Source: Bacteroidales bacterium
Lineage (GTDB): Bacteria; Bacteroidota; Bacteroidia; Bacteroidales; Paludibacteraceae
Direction of reading: 5' to 3'
Length of the DNA: 9,003 nt
Assembly (NCBI GenBank): GCA_900768725.1
Contig: CAAGDU010000026.1
Coordinates: 1 to 9,003, forward strand
The notes under the pieces are model-generated. The model was not told where the DNA came from. It made no database searches and saw only the letters and a list, made by a program, of their open reading frames with translations. The position numbers and the translations under genes are program-made. Below, in pieces: positions 1-5,965 of this stretch (position 1 is its first letter; every line of letters begins with the position of its first letter).

Positions 1-22
1 CCCTCCCTACAAAGGGAGGGAG
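1..22. repeat. GC-rich hairpin repeat, short form
   Basis: Bases 1-8 (CCCTCCCT) are perfectly complementary to 13-20 (AGGGAGGG) around a 4-nt loop. The same 22 bases recur exactly at 3321-3342, so this is an interspersed repeat. It probably sits at the 3' end of a gene lying before the window. It could act as a transcript-end hairpin, but no T-run follows, so a rho-independent terminator is not supported. Confidence 0.75.
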
Positions 23-35
23 AATAAATAAGAAG

Positions 36-141
36 TCAAATAGTAAATTGTCAAATAGTAAATTGTCAAATTGTCAAATAGTAAATTGTCAAATAGTAAA
101 TTGTCAAATTGTCAAATAGTAAATTGTCAAATTGTCAAATA
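36..141. repeat. Composite AT-rich tandem array before the phosphoesterase
   Basis: The stretch is built from two exact units, a 15-mer (TCAAATAGTAAATTG) and an 8-mer (TCAAATTG), in the order 15, 15, 8, 15, 15, 8, 15, 8, then a 7-base partial copy. The 15-15-8 block thus occurs twice, followed by 15-8. The array ends 4 bases before the start codon at 146, so it occupies the leader of that gene, which has no Shine-Dalgarno sequence. The 15-mer contains TAAATTG, which resembles a degenerate TAnnTTTG box, but no proper promoter was found. Copies are identical, implying recent expansion or active homogenisation. Confidence 0.92.
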
Positions 142-145
142 AACC

Positions 146-685
146 ATGACTCGAATTGGACTTTTGAGCGATACGCACGGACTGCTGGATAAACGCGTGT
201 TGGAGCATTTCCGCGATGTGGATGAGATATGGCATGCAGGCGACATAGGCAGCATCGAGGTGCTACAATGTCTGCGCGAGTTCAAACCCACGCGGGCGGT
301 TTTCGGCAACATGGACAGCGGCGATGTGCGCTATTCGTTGAGCGAGTTCTACCGCTTTCAAGTAGAAGAGGTAAACGTGCTGATGACGCATATCGGCGGA
401 TACCCTGGCAAGTACAACCCGTGGCTCATCCGTTGGTTCGAGCAAAGCAGAAAACTGAAAGCAGAGCATAGCGAGATAGTAGAAGACCGCCACAACATCA
501 TCGACCTCCTTGTCTGCGGACATAGCCATATCCTGAAAGTGATGTACGACAAGCACTACGGTTTCCTCACTATGAACCCGGGTGCCGCAGGCAAACAAGG
601 ATGGCAAACCGTGCAGACCCTGCTACGATTTGCCATAGACGGGAAAGAGATAAAAGACCTTGAGGTGATAGAGTTTAGAAAGTAG
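146..685 (+). CDS. YfcE/MJ0936-type metallophosphoesterase
   Basis: This 179-residue protein is a small cytoplasmic metal-dependent phosphoesterase of the calcineurin-like superfamily, YfcE/MJ0936 branch. The metal-site motifs are all present in order: SDTHG (residues 8-12), HAGD (30-33), GNMD (54-57), a metal-binding His in LMTHIGG (His82), GHSH (125-128) and NPG (144-146). Length matches the family (about 160-180 residues), so it is complete. Family members hydrolyse phosphodiesters such as bis-pNPP or cyclic nucleotides in vitro with Mn2+ or Ni2+; the physiological substrate is mostly unknown and cannot be read from sequence. The start fits because SDTHG falls at the usual position near the N-terminus. 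No promoter is visible between the hairpin at 1-22 and the ATG, so it may be co-transcribed with a gene before the window. Family assignment is secure; substrate is not. Confidence 0.93.
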   Translation: MTRIGLLSDTHGLLDKRVLEHFRDVDEIWHAGDIGSIEVLQCLREFKPTRAVFGNMDSGDVRYSLSEFYRFQVEEVNVLMTHIGGYPGKYNPWLIRWFEQSRKLKAEHSEIVEDRHNIIDLLVCGHSHILKVMYDKHYGFLTMNPGAAGKQGWQTVQTLLRFAIDGKEIKDLEVIEFRK

Positions 686-821
686 AAAATGGACCAATAA
701 CGCGCCTATTTTTAACAATCTGCGTGAAAAATTGGTAGGTTGCTGAGGGAGGAAATGGGCGAAAAGTGGCAAAAATGCCTAAAAACGGGCAAAAACATGT
801 TTTCAAACATACATTTTGCTA

Positions 822-852
822 TTGTGCATATCAAAAAAAAGCAGTACCTTTG
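822..852 (+). promoter_or_regulatory. Bacteroidota promoter of a candidate small RNA
   Basis: TTG at 822-824 is followed after 20 bases by TACCTTTG at 845-852, a full match to the TAnnTTTG -7 box. An A-rich spacer precedes GCAG and the -7 box, as in the promoter at 1914-1944. Predicted transcription start is about 859. No plus-strand protein gene follows for over 1 kb. Confidence 0.75.
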
Positions 853-858
853 CACCCG

Positions 859-950
859 AAATCAAAACAACAACACAATCTTTTTTGTACCTTAAAAAAC
901 AGACTAATACCTTGGAAAAATAGCCGTCGTGATGACGGCTTTTTTCTTTT
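859..950 (+). ncRNA. Candidate small RNA of about 90 nt
   Basis: The region between a consensus promoter (822-852) and a strong rho-independent terminator (922-950) would give a discrete transcript of about 90 nt. Its 5' part is A/C-rich and looks unstructured; a weak AU stem can form between the T-run at 881-886 and the A-run at 894-899; it ends in a GC-rich terminator hairpin. No convincing reading frame lies inside: the only ATG (932) is within the terminator stem. I recognise no known RNA family. Alternatives are the orphaned leader of a deleted gene, or a terminator that mainly serves the opposing gene at 991-1734. The call rests on promoter plus terminator only. Confidence 0.42.
922..950. 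terminator. Bidirectional rho-independent terminator
   Basis: A 7-bp stem (AGCCGTC at 922-928 with GACGGCT at 934-940) closes a 5-nt loop. On the plus strand a T-rich tract follows (940-950). On the minus strand the stem is followed by A and then five T (complement of 916-921). It can therefore end both the candidate small RNA and the minus-strand membrane protein gene, whose stop codon is about 40 bases away. Confidence 0.87.
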
Positions 951-990
951 CACATATTCCTATCTTTTTTAATATGTAATTTTCTTATAA

Positions 991-1734
991 CTATCCATTA
1001 ATTTTCATTTCAGGTTTCTTTTGTTCGGCAGGTTCTGCTTGTTGTTCAGCAGTCAACTGTTCTGGGTCGATTAGGCGTCTGTGGGTGAAGAGGGTAAAGA
1101 GCGCCACTATGAGCGAGCCGAAGAAGTCAAGCGTGAGATCGGTCATGGTGTCGCGGAGTGCTTCATGCCCGACGAGAGGGATATCCTCCTCCGTGATAAG
1201 CGAGGAGGTAGTGGTAGCCATGAACTGCTGTGTGTTGGTACCCATCAGGTCATCGTAGGAGTACTCGCAAATCTCCCAAATAGCTCCTAACGATAGCGAA
1301 AACACAAGAAGGAAGAGTGCAAGAAAATAGCGGTTATTGAAGACTGTCATGCTTTTGTCTGCCAGCAGGATATGCACTACCCACAAGCCGATAAAGCCCA
1401 ACACGATGCCACTAAACATATGCAAAAGCGAGTCCCACCAAGAGTACTTTCCATAGAAGTCCAGACCGTCACCCAGCACAAAAGCAACGAATGCAAAAGC
1501 ACCAACGGCAACCGTAAGTGCCAGTGGCACATTTATGAGGAAACGTTTGCGAAGAATAATTGGTGCTGCCAAGATTAAAAGCATGCCCAAATACTGACCG
1601 CCACAAAAAAATAGGGTCTTGAGTGTAGTGTCAGGCTGACACAGCAGGTAGAAAGCATTCGCCACAGCTAACACACACGTTAGTACAATTAGGATGATGT
1701 AAGCGCGTTTGAGACGCGTATGAGGAGTTGTCAT
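991..1734 (-). CDS. Polytopic membrane protein, resembling YjdF/DUF2238
   Basis: This 247-residue protein has about six hydrophobic segments (roughly residues 11-31, 42-62, 68-88, 102-123, 136-155 and 202-217) and a hydrophilic, Glu/Gln-rich tail from about 219. Polar residues at the membrane edge look conserved in style: WWDSLLHMFSG (99-109), WEICEYSYDD (153-162) and RDTMTDLTLDFFG (194-206). A WD-plus-His motif, a WExxEY motif and a D/T-rich final helix resemble the YjdF/DUF2238 group of uncharacterised inner-membrane proteins; this match is by eye and tentative. Function is unknown. It converges on the terminator at 922-950. Upstream of its ATG no pair of -33 and -7 boxes with proper spacing was found on the minus strand, so its promoter is unassigned. 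The reading frame itself is convincing. Confidence 0.85.
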   Translation of the reverse strand: MTTPHTRLKRAYIILIVLTCVLAVANAFYLLCQPDTTLKTLFFCGGQYLGMLLILAAPIILRKRFLINVPLALTVAVGAFAFVAFVLGDGLDFYGKYSWWDSLLHMFSGIVLGFIGLWVVHILLADKSMTVFNNRYFLALFLLVFSLSLGAIWEICEYSYDDLMGTNTQQFMATTTSSLITEEDIPLVGHEALRDTMTDLTLDFFGSLIVALFTLFTHRRLIDPEQLTAEQQAEPAEQKKPEMKING

Positions 1735-1913
1735 AATATTGATTTTTTATAAAATCAGTCAAAGAACATACCATATATTTTGTTGTAAGCAAAATGAAAC
1801 ATATTTTGCGAAGTTGAGAAAAGTATATGATTTTTGGAGCATAAAAAAGGCATTGACAGAAATTGACATGAAAAGATATATCCATATTTTTTTGTAGAAA
1901 AACGGGTAAGTTC

Positions 1914-1944
1914 TTGCACATATAAAAAAAAAGCAGTAATTTTG
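1914..1944 (+). promoter_or_regulatory. Promoter of the nucleotide-sugar dehydrogenase gene
   Basis: TTG at 1914-1916, a 20-base spacer with a long A-run, then TAATTTTG at 1937-1944, a full TAnnTTTG match. The predicted start near 1951 gives a leader of about 58 nt to the ATG at 2009. The leader is AT-rich and has no Shine-Dalgarno sequence. Confidence 0.78.
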
Positions 1945-2008
1945 CAAATGAAAAGGAATGAATATTTTCATATTCTATTGAATAACAACCAAATTCTATA
2001 AAAAACGA

Positions 2009-3307
2009 ATGAATTTAGAAGACAGAGTGATTGCCGTGGTGGGGCTCGGGTACGTAGGGCTGCCGCTGGCGATTGAGTACGGTAAGAAATACCGTGTGAT
2101 TGGTTTTGATGTGAACAAAGCGCGTGTGGCGGAGTTGGAAGCCGGCGAAGACCACACGCTGGAGGCAGACCTCGCCGGCATGGCGCAGGCGCGCGCACTC
2201 TTCGCGGAGAGCCGCGGAGCGAAAGGCTTGTCCTTCTCCGCCAATGCGGACGACCTCGTGCAGGCGAACACCTATATCGTTACGGTGCCTACGCCCATTG
2301 ACCGCTTCAACAACCCCGACCTGACACCCCTGCTGAAAGCCAGCGAGACCATCGGCAAGACGCTGCGCAAGGGCGACCTCGTCATCTATGAGTCCACCGT
2401 TTACCCGGGATGCACCGAGGAAGACTGCGTGCCCGTATTGGAGCGCTTCAGCGGACTACGTTTCAACCAAGACTTCTTCTGCGGCTACTCGCCCGAGCGT
2501 ATCAACCCGGGAGACAAAGTAAACACCCTCACGAAAATCAAGAAGATAACCTCCGGCTCCACACCCGAGATAGCCGACCTCGTGGACACGCTCTACAACA
2601 GCATTCTCGAGAACGGCACCCACCGCGCGCCGAACATGAAGGTAGCGGAGGCAGCGAAAGCCGTGGAGAACTCGCAGCGCGATGTGAACATCTCCTTCAT
2701 GAACGAGTTGGCACTTATCTGCGACCGCGTAGGCATTGACACCAACGACGTGATAGAGGCGGCTGGCACGAAGTGGAACTTCCTCAAATACCGCCCCGGA
2801 CTGGTAGGCGGACACTGTATCTCCGTGGATCCCTATTACCTCGCCCACAAAGCCAAGTCCCTTGGCTACGACCCGCAGGTCATTCTCTCCGGTCGTGCCG
2901 TGAACAACTCCATCGCGAAGTTCATCGCTGACAAAGTGCTGAAACTCATGATTCAGCATGACCAAAAGATAAAAGACGCCAATGTGCTGTTGCTCGGCGT
3001 TACCTTCAAGGAGAACTGCCCCGACTGCCGCAACACCAAGGTGGTGGACATCGCCACGGAGTTGGAGGAGTTTGGCTGCCATGTGGATATATGCGACCCG
3101 TGGGCATCGCCCGAGGTGGTGCTTCACGAGTACGGCAAAGCGCTCATCCCCGCCGTGGACCCCGAGAAGCACTACGAGGCTATCATCGCCTGCGTGGCGC
3201 ACAACGAGTTCCAATCCTTCCCCTTCGCACGCTACAAAGAGCAAGGCGCCGTCATCTTCGACGTGAAGAACTTTGTGGACAGAACGCTTGTGGACGGAAG
3301 ACTGTAA
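2009..3307 (+). CDS. UDP-N-acetyl-hexosamine-type 6-dehydrogenase (TviB/WbpA-like)
   Basis: This 432-residue enzyme belongs to the UDP-glucose/GDP-mannose dehydrogenase family, which oxidises C6 of a nucleotide sugar to a carboxylate with two NAD+ in the cytoplasm. In order: NAD-binding GLGYVGLP (12-19), TVPTP (92-96), ESTVYPG (128-134), SPERINPG (161-168), the central KAVENSQRDVNISFMNE helix with Lys217 and Asn221, catalytic Cys270 in GGHCISVDPYY (267-277), and the C-terminal domain with GVTFKENCPDCRN (330-342). The GGHCI and KENCPD-R motifs are typical of the TviB/WbpA/WecC branch acting on UDP-GlcNAc, UDP-GalNAc or UDP-ManNAc rather than UDP-glucose; which one cannot be decided. Length is normal. 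Products feed capsule, O-antigen or exopolysaccharide synthesis. It has its own promoter (1914-1944) and is separated from ugd by a palindromic repeat, so the two may not share an mRNA. Confidence 0.93.
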   Translation: MNLEDRVIAVVGLGYVGLPLAIEYGKKYRVIGFDVNKARVAELEAGEDHTLEADLAGMAQARALFAESRGAKGLSFSANADDLVQANTYIVTVPTPIDRFNNPDLTPLLKASETIGKTLRKGDLVIYESTVYPGCTEEDCVPVLERFSGLRFNQDFFCGYSPERINPGDKVNTLTKIKKITSGSTPEIADLVDTLYNSILENGTHRAPNMKVAEAAKAVENSQRDVNISFMNELALICDRVGIDTNDVIEAAGTKWNFLKYRPGLVGGHCISVDPYYLAHKAKSLGYDPQVILSGRAVNNSIAKFIADKVLKLMIQHDQKIKDANVLLLGVTFKENCPDCRNTKVVDIATELEEFGCHVDICDPWASPEVVLHEYGKALIPAVDPEKHYEAIIACVAHNEFQSFPFARYKEQGAVIFDVKNFVDRTLVDGRL

Positions 3308-3308
3308 G

Positions 3309-3457
3309 GACCCACCCCATCCCTCCCTACAAAGGGAGGGAGTAAATAAAATTACTTTTGCCTAACTAAACTAATCCTCTTACCCTCCCCCTTTGCGGGA
3401 TCCCCGAAAAATCTTTGATTTTTGGGGTGCTCTCGTAGGGGGAGATCGGAGGGGGTC
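3309..3457. repeat. Palindromic MITE/REP-like element with imperfect inverted ends
   Basis: The left end (3309-3330) and the reverse complement of the right end (3435-3457) align over about 22 bases with a few mismatches and a 1-base gap, both starting GACCC and ending CCTAC. The left end carries on into the short hairpin (3321-3340) also found at 1-20. The right half forms a larger hairpin: 3385-3392 pairs with 3437-3444, and an inner 11-bp stem joins 3402-3413 (one bulged G) to 3417-3427. The right half reads as the same hairpin in opposite orientation with about 35 bases inserted in the loop. A 40-bp AT-rich core (3343-3382) lies between. There is no coding capacity, so any movement would need enzymes encoded elsewhere. 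Confidence 0.72.
3448..3452 (+). promoter_or_regulatory. Shine-Dalgarno-like site of ugd inside the repeat's right end
   Basis: GGAGG lies 10 bases before the ATG at 3463, within the right inverted end of the palindromic element. It is the only purine-rich ribosome-binding-like site seen at a start in this window; the other leaders are AT- or pyrimidine-rich. It lies just outside the 3385-3444 hairpin. Confidence 0.5.
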
Positions 3458-3462
3458 TTAAT

Positions 3463-4701
3463 ATGACTATCGCAGTAGCAGGAACAGGTTATGTGGGGTT
3501 GTCGATGGCAACCCTCTTGGCGCAGCACCACAGGGTGCTGGCGGTGGATATCGTGCCCGAAAAGGTGGAGATGATTAACCGCCGACAGTCGCCTATCCAA
3601 GACGAGTATATCGAGAAGTTCTTCGCCGAGAAGACGCTCGACCTGACCGCCACATTGGACGCGCGGGCAGCCTACTCGCAGGCGGAGTTCGTGGTGATAG
3701 CCGCGCCCACCAACTACGACCCGCAGCGCAACTATTTCGACACCTCGGCGGTGGAGAGCGTGGTGCGCTTGGTCTTGGAGGTGAACCCCAACGCCATCAT
3801 GGTCATCAAATCGACCATTCCTGTCGGTTTCACCGAGGGTCTGCGGCAGAAAACAGGTAGCCACAACATACTCTTCTCGCCCGAGTTCCTGCGCGAGAGC
3901 AAGGCGCTATACGACAACCTCTACCCCTCGCGTATCATCGTGGGCACCGACATGCAAGACGAGCACCTGCTCGCCGCTGCCCAGACCTTTGCCGCACTGC
4001 TGCAAGAGGGCGCGGTCAAGACCGACATCCCCACCCTCTACATGGGCTTCACCGAGGCGGAAGCGGTCAAACTCTTTGCCAACACCTATCTCGCGCTGCG
4101 CGTGTCGTACTTCAACGAGTTGGACACCTACGCCGAGATGAAAGGGCTGAGCACGCAAGATATCATCAATGGTGTCTGCCTTGACCCCCGTATCGGCACC
4201 CACTACAACAACCCCTCTTTCGGCTACGGAGGCTACTGCCTGCCCAAAGACACCAAGCAGTTGCTCGCCAACTACCAAGACGTGCCCGAGAACCTCATCG
4301 AAGCCATCGTGGAGAGCAACCGCACGCGCAAGGACTTCATCGCCGACCGCGTGCTTGCCAAAGCGGGTTACTACGACTATTTCCACAAAGGCTCGTACAG
4401 CGCCGCCGAGGAACATCCCTGCACCATCGGCGTCTTCCGACTGACCATGAAGTCCAACTCCGACAACTTCCGCCAGTCGAGCATACAGGGTATCATGAAG
4501 CGCGTGAAAGCCAAAGGGGCGCAGGTGATTATCTACGAGCCAACGCTTCCCGATGGCTCCACTTTCTTCGGTTCCATCGTGGTGAACGACCTCGCGCAGT
4601 TCAAAGCGCAGTCGCAAGCCATCATCGCCAACCGCTACGACGCTTGCCTCGACGACGTCCAAGACAAAGTCTATACCCGCGACCTCTTCCGCAGAGACTG
4701 A
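3463..4701 (+). CDS. ugd: UDP-glucose 6-dehydrogenase
   Basis: This enzyme converts UDP-glucose to UDP-glucuronate with two NAD+ in the cytoplasm, supplying glucuronate or derived sugars for surface polysaccharides. The 412-residue sequence resembles E. coli Ugd along its length: NAD site GTGYVGLS (7-14), APTNYDP (81-87), KSTIPVGFT (116-124), FSPEFLRE-S-KALYDNL (138-153), KLFANTYLA (203-211), catalytic Cys259 in GYGGYCLPKDTKQLLANY (254-271) and C-terminal KVYTRDLF (402-409). Against the roughly 388-residue E. coli form there is about 17-20 extra residues near 301-319 (Tyr/His/Glu-rich), between the dimer core and the C-terminal domain. As I recall, similar insertions occur in Bacteroidales homologues. 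The start is the first ATG after the palindromic element, and GTGYVGLS then falls at the expected place. No complete promoter is visible directly upstream: a TACTTTTG at 3353-3360 lacks a -33 partner. Confidence 0.95.
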   Translation: MTIAVAGTGYVGLSMATLLAQHHRVLAVDIVPEKVEMINRRQSPIQDEYIEKFFAEKTLDLTATLDARAAYSQAEFVVIAAPTNYDPQRNYFDTSAVESVVRLVLEVNPNAIMVIKSTIPVGFTEGLRQKTGSHNILFSPEFLRESKALYDNLYPSRIIVGTDMQDEHLLAAAQTFAALLQEGAVKTDIPTLYMGFTEAEAVKLFANTYLALRVSYFNELDTYAEMKGLSTQDIINGVCLDPRIGTHYNNPSFGYGGYCLPKDTKQLLANYQDVPENLIEAIVESNRTRKDFIADRVLAKAGYYDYFHKGSYSAAEEHPCTIGVFRLTMKSNSDNFRQSSIQGIMKRVKAKGAQVIIYEPTLPDGSTFFGSIVVNDLAQFKAQSQAIIANRYDACLDDVQDKVYTRDLFRRD

Positions 4702-4722
4702 TTGAGGGGAGTTTGCACGTTA

Positions 4723-4740
4723 ATCCCGATTAATCGGGAT
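4723..4740. repeat. Perfect 18-bp palindrome after ugd
   Basis: ATCCCGATTAATCGGGAT equals its own reverse complement. TTGC at 4713-4716 and GCAA at 4741-4744 can extend the stem across a one-sided 6-base loop. It lies 22 bases after the ugd stop codon. It may be an mRNA 3' hairpin or a protein-binding site. No T-run follows. Confidence 0.8.
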
Positions 4741-4749
4741 GCAAGCATT

Positions 4750-4840
4750 CTCGTGTAGGGGACTTTTAACATTAACTATCGTGTGAGAAGTTTTTAACAT
4801 TAATTATCGTGTAAGGGACTTTTAACATTAATTACCGTGT
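4750..4840. repeat. 28-bp tandem repeat, about three copies
   Basis: Units start at 4764, 4792 and 4820 with a 28-base period. Each begins TTTTAACATTAA and contains a (T/C)CGTGT core. The last copy is cut after 21 bases, and a half copy (4750-4763, CTCGTGTAGGGGAC) precedes the first. Copies differ at a few positions, so the array is older or less homogenised than the one at 36-141. Confidence 0.85.
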
Positions 4841-4868
4841 AATTATTCATTAATTATTTGCAGAAAAG

Positions 4869-4902
4869 AACAGGGCTATCCTCGCAGGAGGGTAGCCCTG
4901 TT
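4869..4902. terminator. Strong hairpin terminator between converging genes
   Basis: A 10-bp stem (4869-4878 with 4893-4902) is extended by TCCT/AGGA (4879-4882 with 4886-4889) across a 3-base bulge. On the minus strand it is followed by TTCTTTTCT, so it best fits the end of the minus-strand lipoprotein gene. On the plus strand the following sequence is T-poor, but the hairpin may still mark the ugd transcript end. Confidence 0.72.
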
Positions 4903-4953
4903 GGTTTGTAGGGGAATATGCTCATCCGTGTGAGATGCGCACAGCAAAGTTTT

Positions 4954-5829
4954 TTATAAATCTTGCACCAAACGGACAGAAAAACCTTTTGCCAATCTAC
5001 TTAATCCTCCGTCATCTACTACACATTCTTCGTCACAGATTTCTACCGAATACACCCAATCATCATATCCGTCATTTAAGATAGTACTAGACCAATAGAA
5101 TCCAAAAACTTGAACATCATTAACCATAAGTATTTTATCTCCTTCTGTTTCTTCCCAAAAATGCATTCCATCTATATCCCACTCCCTATATCCCGCAGCA
5201 GGTATAAAAACAGCACCGTTTTGTTCCATCTTTTCCCACGCTTGCGTGGTATATACATTAAGAGCCCATCCTAAATCGCCATCTTCGCCGGAAAGAAAAA
5301 TCATATTCATCGGTAGCGCGAAATCATCTGGCAACAAAATAGCACCATGGATATTGCCTATAGTTGCAATGCCCCATAGTGTTTGGGCATTTGGACGCTC
5401 TGAAAGTAAATATTCCCATTCATCTAAAGTAAGAGTGCGCCATGTGTTGGGTTTATCCTTGCCTATTTTATTGGTTCCCCAATCCACAAAGGTGGCATAA
5501 TCAGCCTCATCCTCACTGGTATTGGTTGGATTATTACCTGTCCCCCAGCCAAACAAATCTATCCAATTCTCATTCGTAGGACTAATTTCTTCATTAAGTT
5601 CTCCCACATAATCGTATTGGTTGTTAGCAAACCGCCAAGTGTCGGTGCTGGCTTGATACTGCAAGTTCCCGGGAGAAAATATCACTTGCTTGTTGGCAGA
5701 GACAGAAAAGGCTTTGGCTACATAGGTACTACTGCCTCCCGTTGTGCTTGGGTCGTTCGATTCGCAACTTACACAACACCAGCCTAAAACGCCTACCAAT
5801 GCAGCAAATAAAAAGGTTTTGTGTGTCAT
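4954..5829 (-). CDS. FISUMP-like / DUF1566-like surface lipoprotein
   Basis: This 291-residue protein begins with a lipoprotein signal peptide (residues 1-21) with probable lipidated Cys22 in CVSC; the Cys at -3 is unusual, but the rest fits. An acidic and Ser/Thr-rich linker (23-37) follows. The mature part has motifs I recognise from repeated Bacteroidales lipoproteins: FSPGNLQY (51-58), DLFGWGT (91-97), WRTLTLDEWEYLL (130-142), FIPAAGYR (208-215), YWSST (245-249) and GFSVRLV (282-288). YWSST followed by a closing GFSVR is typical of FISUMP/DUF1566-type domains with a C-type-lectin or formylglycine-enzyme-like fold. The role is unknown; binding or a surface structural role is inference. An in-frame ATG 17 codons upstream (5880) was not chosen because the signal peptide starts at 5829 and the upstream stretch belongs to a structured leader. 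GC content is visibly below that of the flanking genes, with codon use to match. Confidence 0.85.
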   Translation of the reverse strand: MTHKTFLFAALVGVLGWCCVSCESNDPSTTGGSSTYVAKAFSVSANKQVIFSPGNLQYQASTDTWRFANNQYDYVGELNEEISPTNENWIDLFGWGTGNNPTNTSEDEADYATFVDWGTNKIGKDKPNTWRTLTLDEWEYLLSERPNAQTLWGIATIGNIHGAILLPDDFALPMNMIFLSGEDGDLGWALNVYTTQAWEKMEQNGAVFIPAAGYREWDIDGMHFWEETEGDKILMVNDVQVFGFYWSSTILNDGYDDWVYSVEICDEECVVDDGGLSRLAKGFSVRLVQDL

Positions 5830-5959
5830 AAGATTATCCCTTATTCGTGTCGGGTGCAACTTTCTATTATGAAACCTCAATGCTCGGCGGGTGGACTTTT
5901 GCTTCGTCCGTTAGGTGTCAGTTCGGCGTGCGTCCCACCCGCACCCCCATCTTCGGTTT
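5830..5959 (-). promoter_or_regulatory. GC-rich structured 5' leader of the lipoprotein gene
   Basis: From the predicted transcription start (about 5959) to the ATG there are 130 nt, much more GC-rich than the gene itself. Two segments (5932-5942 and 5887-5896) pair over 10 bp with one bulged base, enclosing about 35 nt. A competing 4-bp hairpin, GGAC with GTCC (5906-5909 with 5893-5896), would use part of the same arm. No open frame in the leader resembles a known leader peptide. It could be a cis-acting RNA, a translation-control hairpin, or a repeat carried with this gene family. I cannot match it to a known riboswitch. Confidence 0.45.
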
Positions 5960-5965
5960 CGAGGG

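Noticed and set aside
36..141. Possible CRISPR array
   Set aside because: Units are 8 and 15 bp, directly adjacent, with no unique spacers and no cas genes.
766..972. 68-codon plus-strand open frame
   Set aside because: It starts before the promoter at 822-852 and runs through the terminator hairpin; its composition is Lys/Phe-rich and not protein-like.
1790..1825. Minus-strand promoter candidates for the membrane protein gene (TCATTTTG, TACTTTTC)
   Set aside because: Each has one mismatch in the -7 box, and no TTG is found at the right distance.
1631..1971. Overlapping small minus-strand frames in the AT-rich gap
   Set aside because: Low-complexity Phe/Tyr/Lys translations of AT-rich DNA that overlap the membrane protein start or the dehydrogenase promoter.
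2456..3244. 262-codon minus-strand open frame opposite the first dehydrogenase
   Set aside because: Shadow of a well-supported enzyme gene; no motif, no promoter.
3353..3360. TACTTTTG as a promoter for ugd
   Set aside because: The -7 box is good, but no TTG or TTTG lies 19-21 bases upstream, where the GC-rich hairpin is.
3907..4662. 251-codon minus-strand open frame opposite ugd
   Set aside because: Shadow frame, Val/Gly/His-rich with no recognisable domain.
4750..4840. Possible CRISPR array (28-bp unit)
   Set aside because: The 28-base period is a contiguous tandem repeat without spacers.
5830..5880. 17-codon N-terminal extension of the lipoprotein gene (ATG at 5880)
   Set aside because: It would put a charged stretch before the signal peptide, and it lies in the structured leader.
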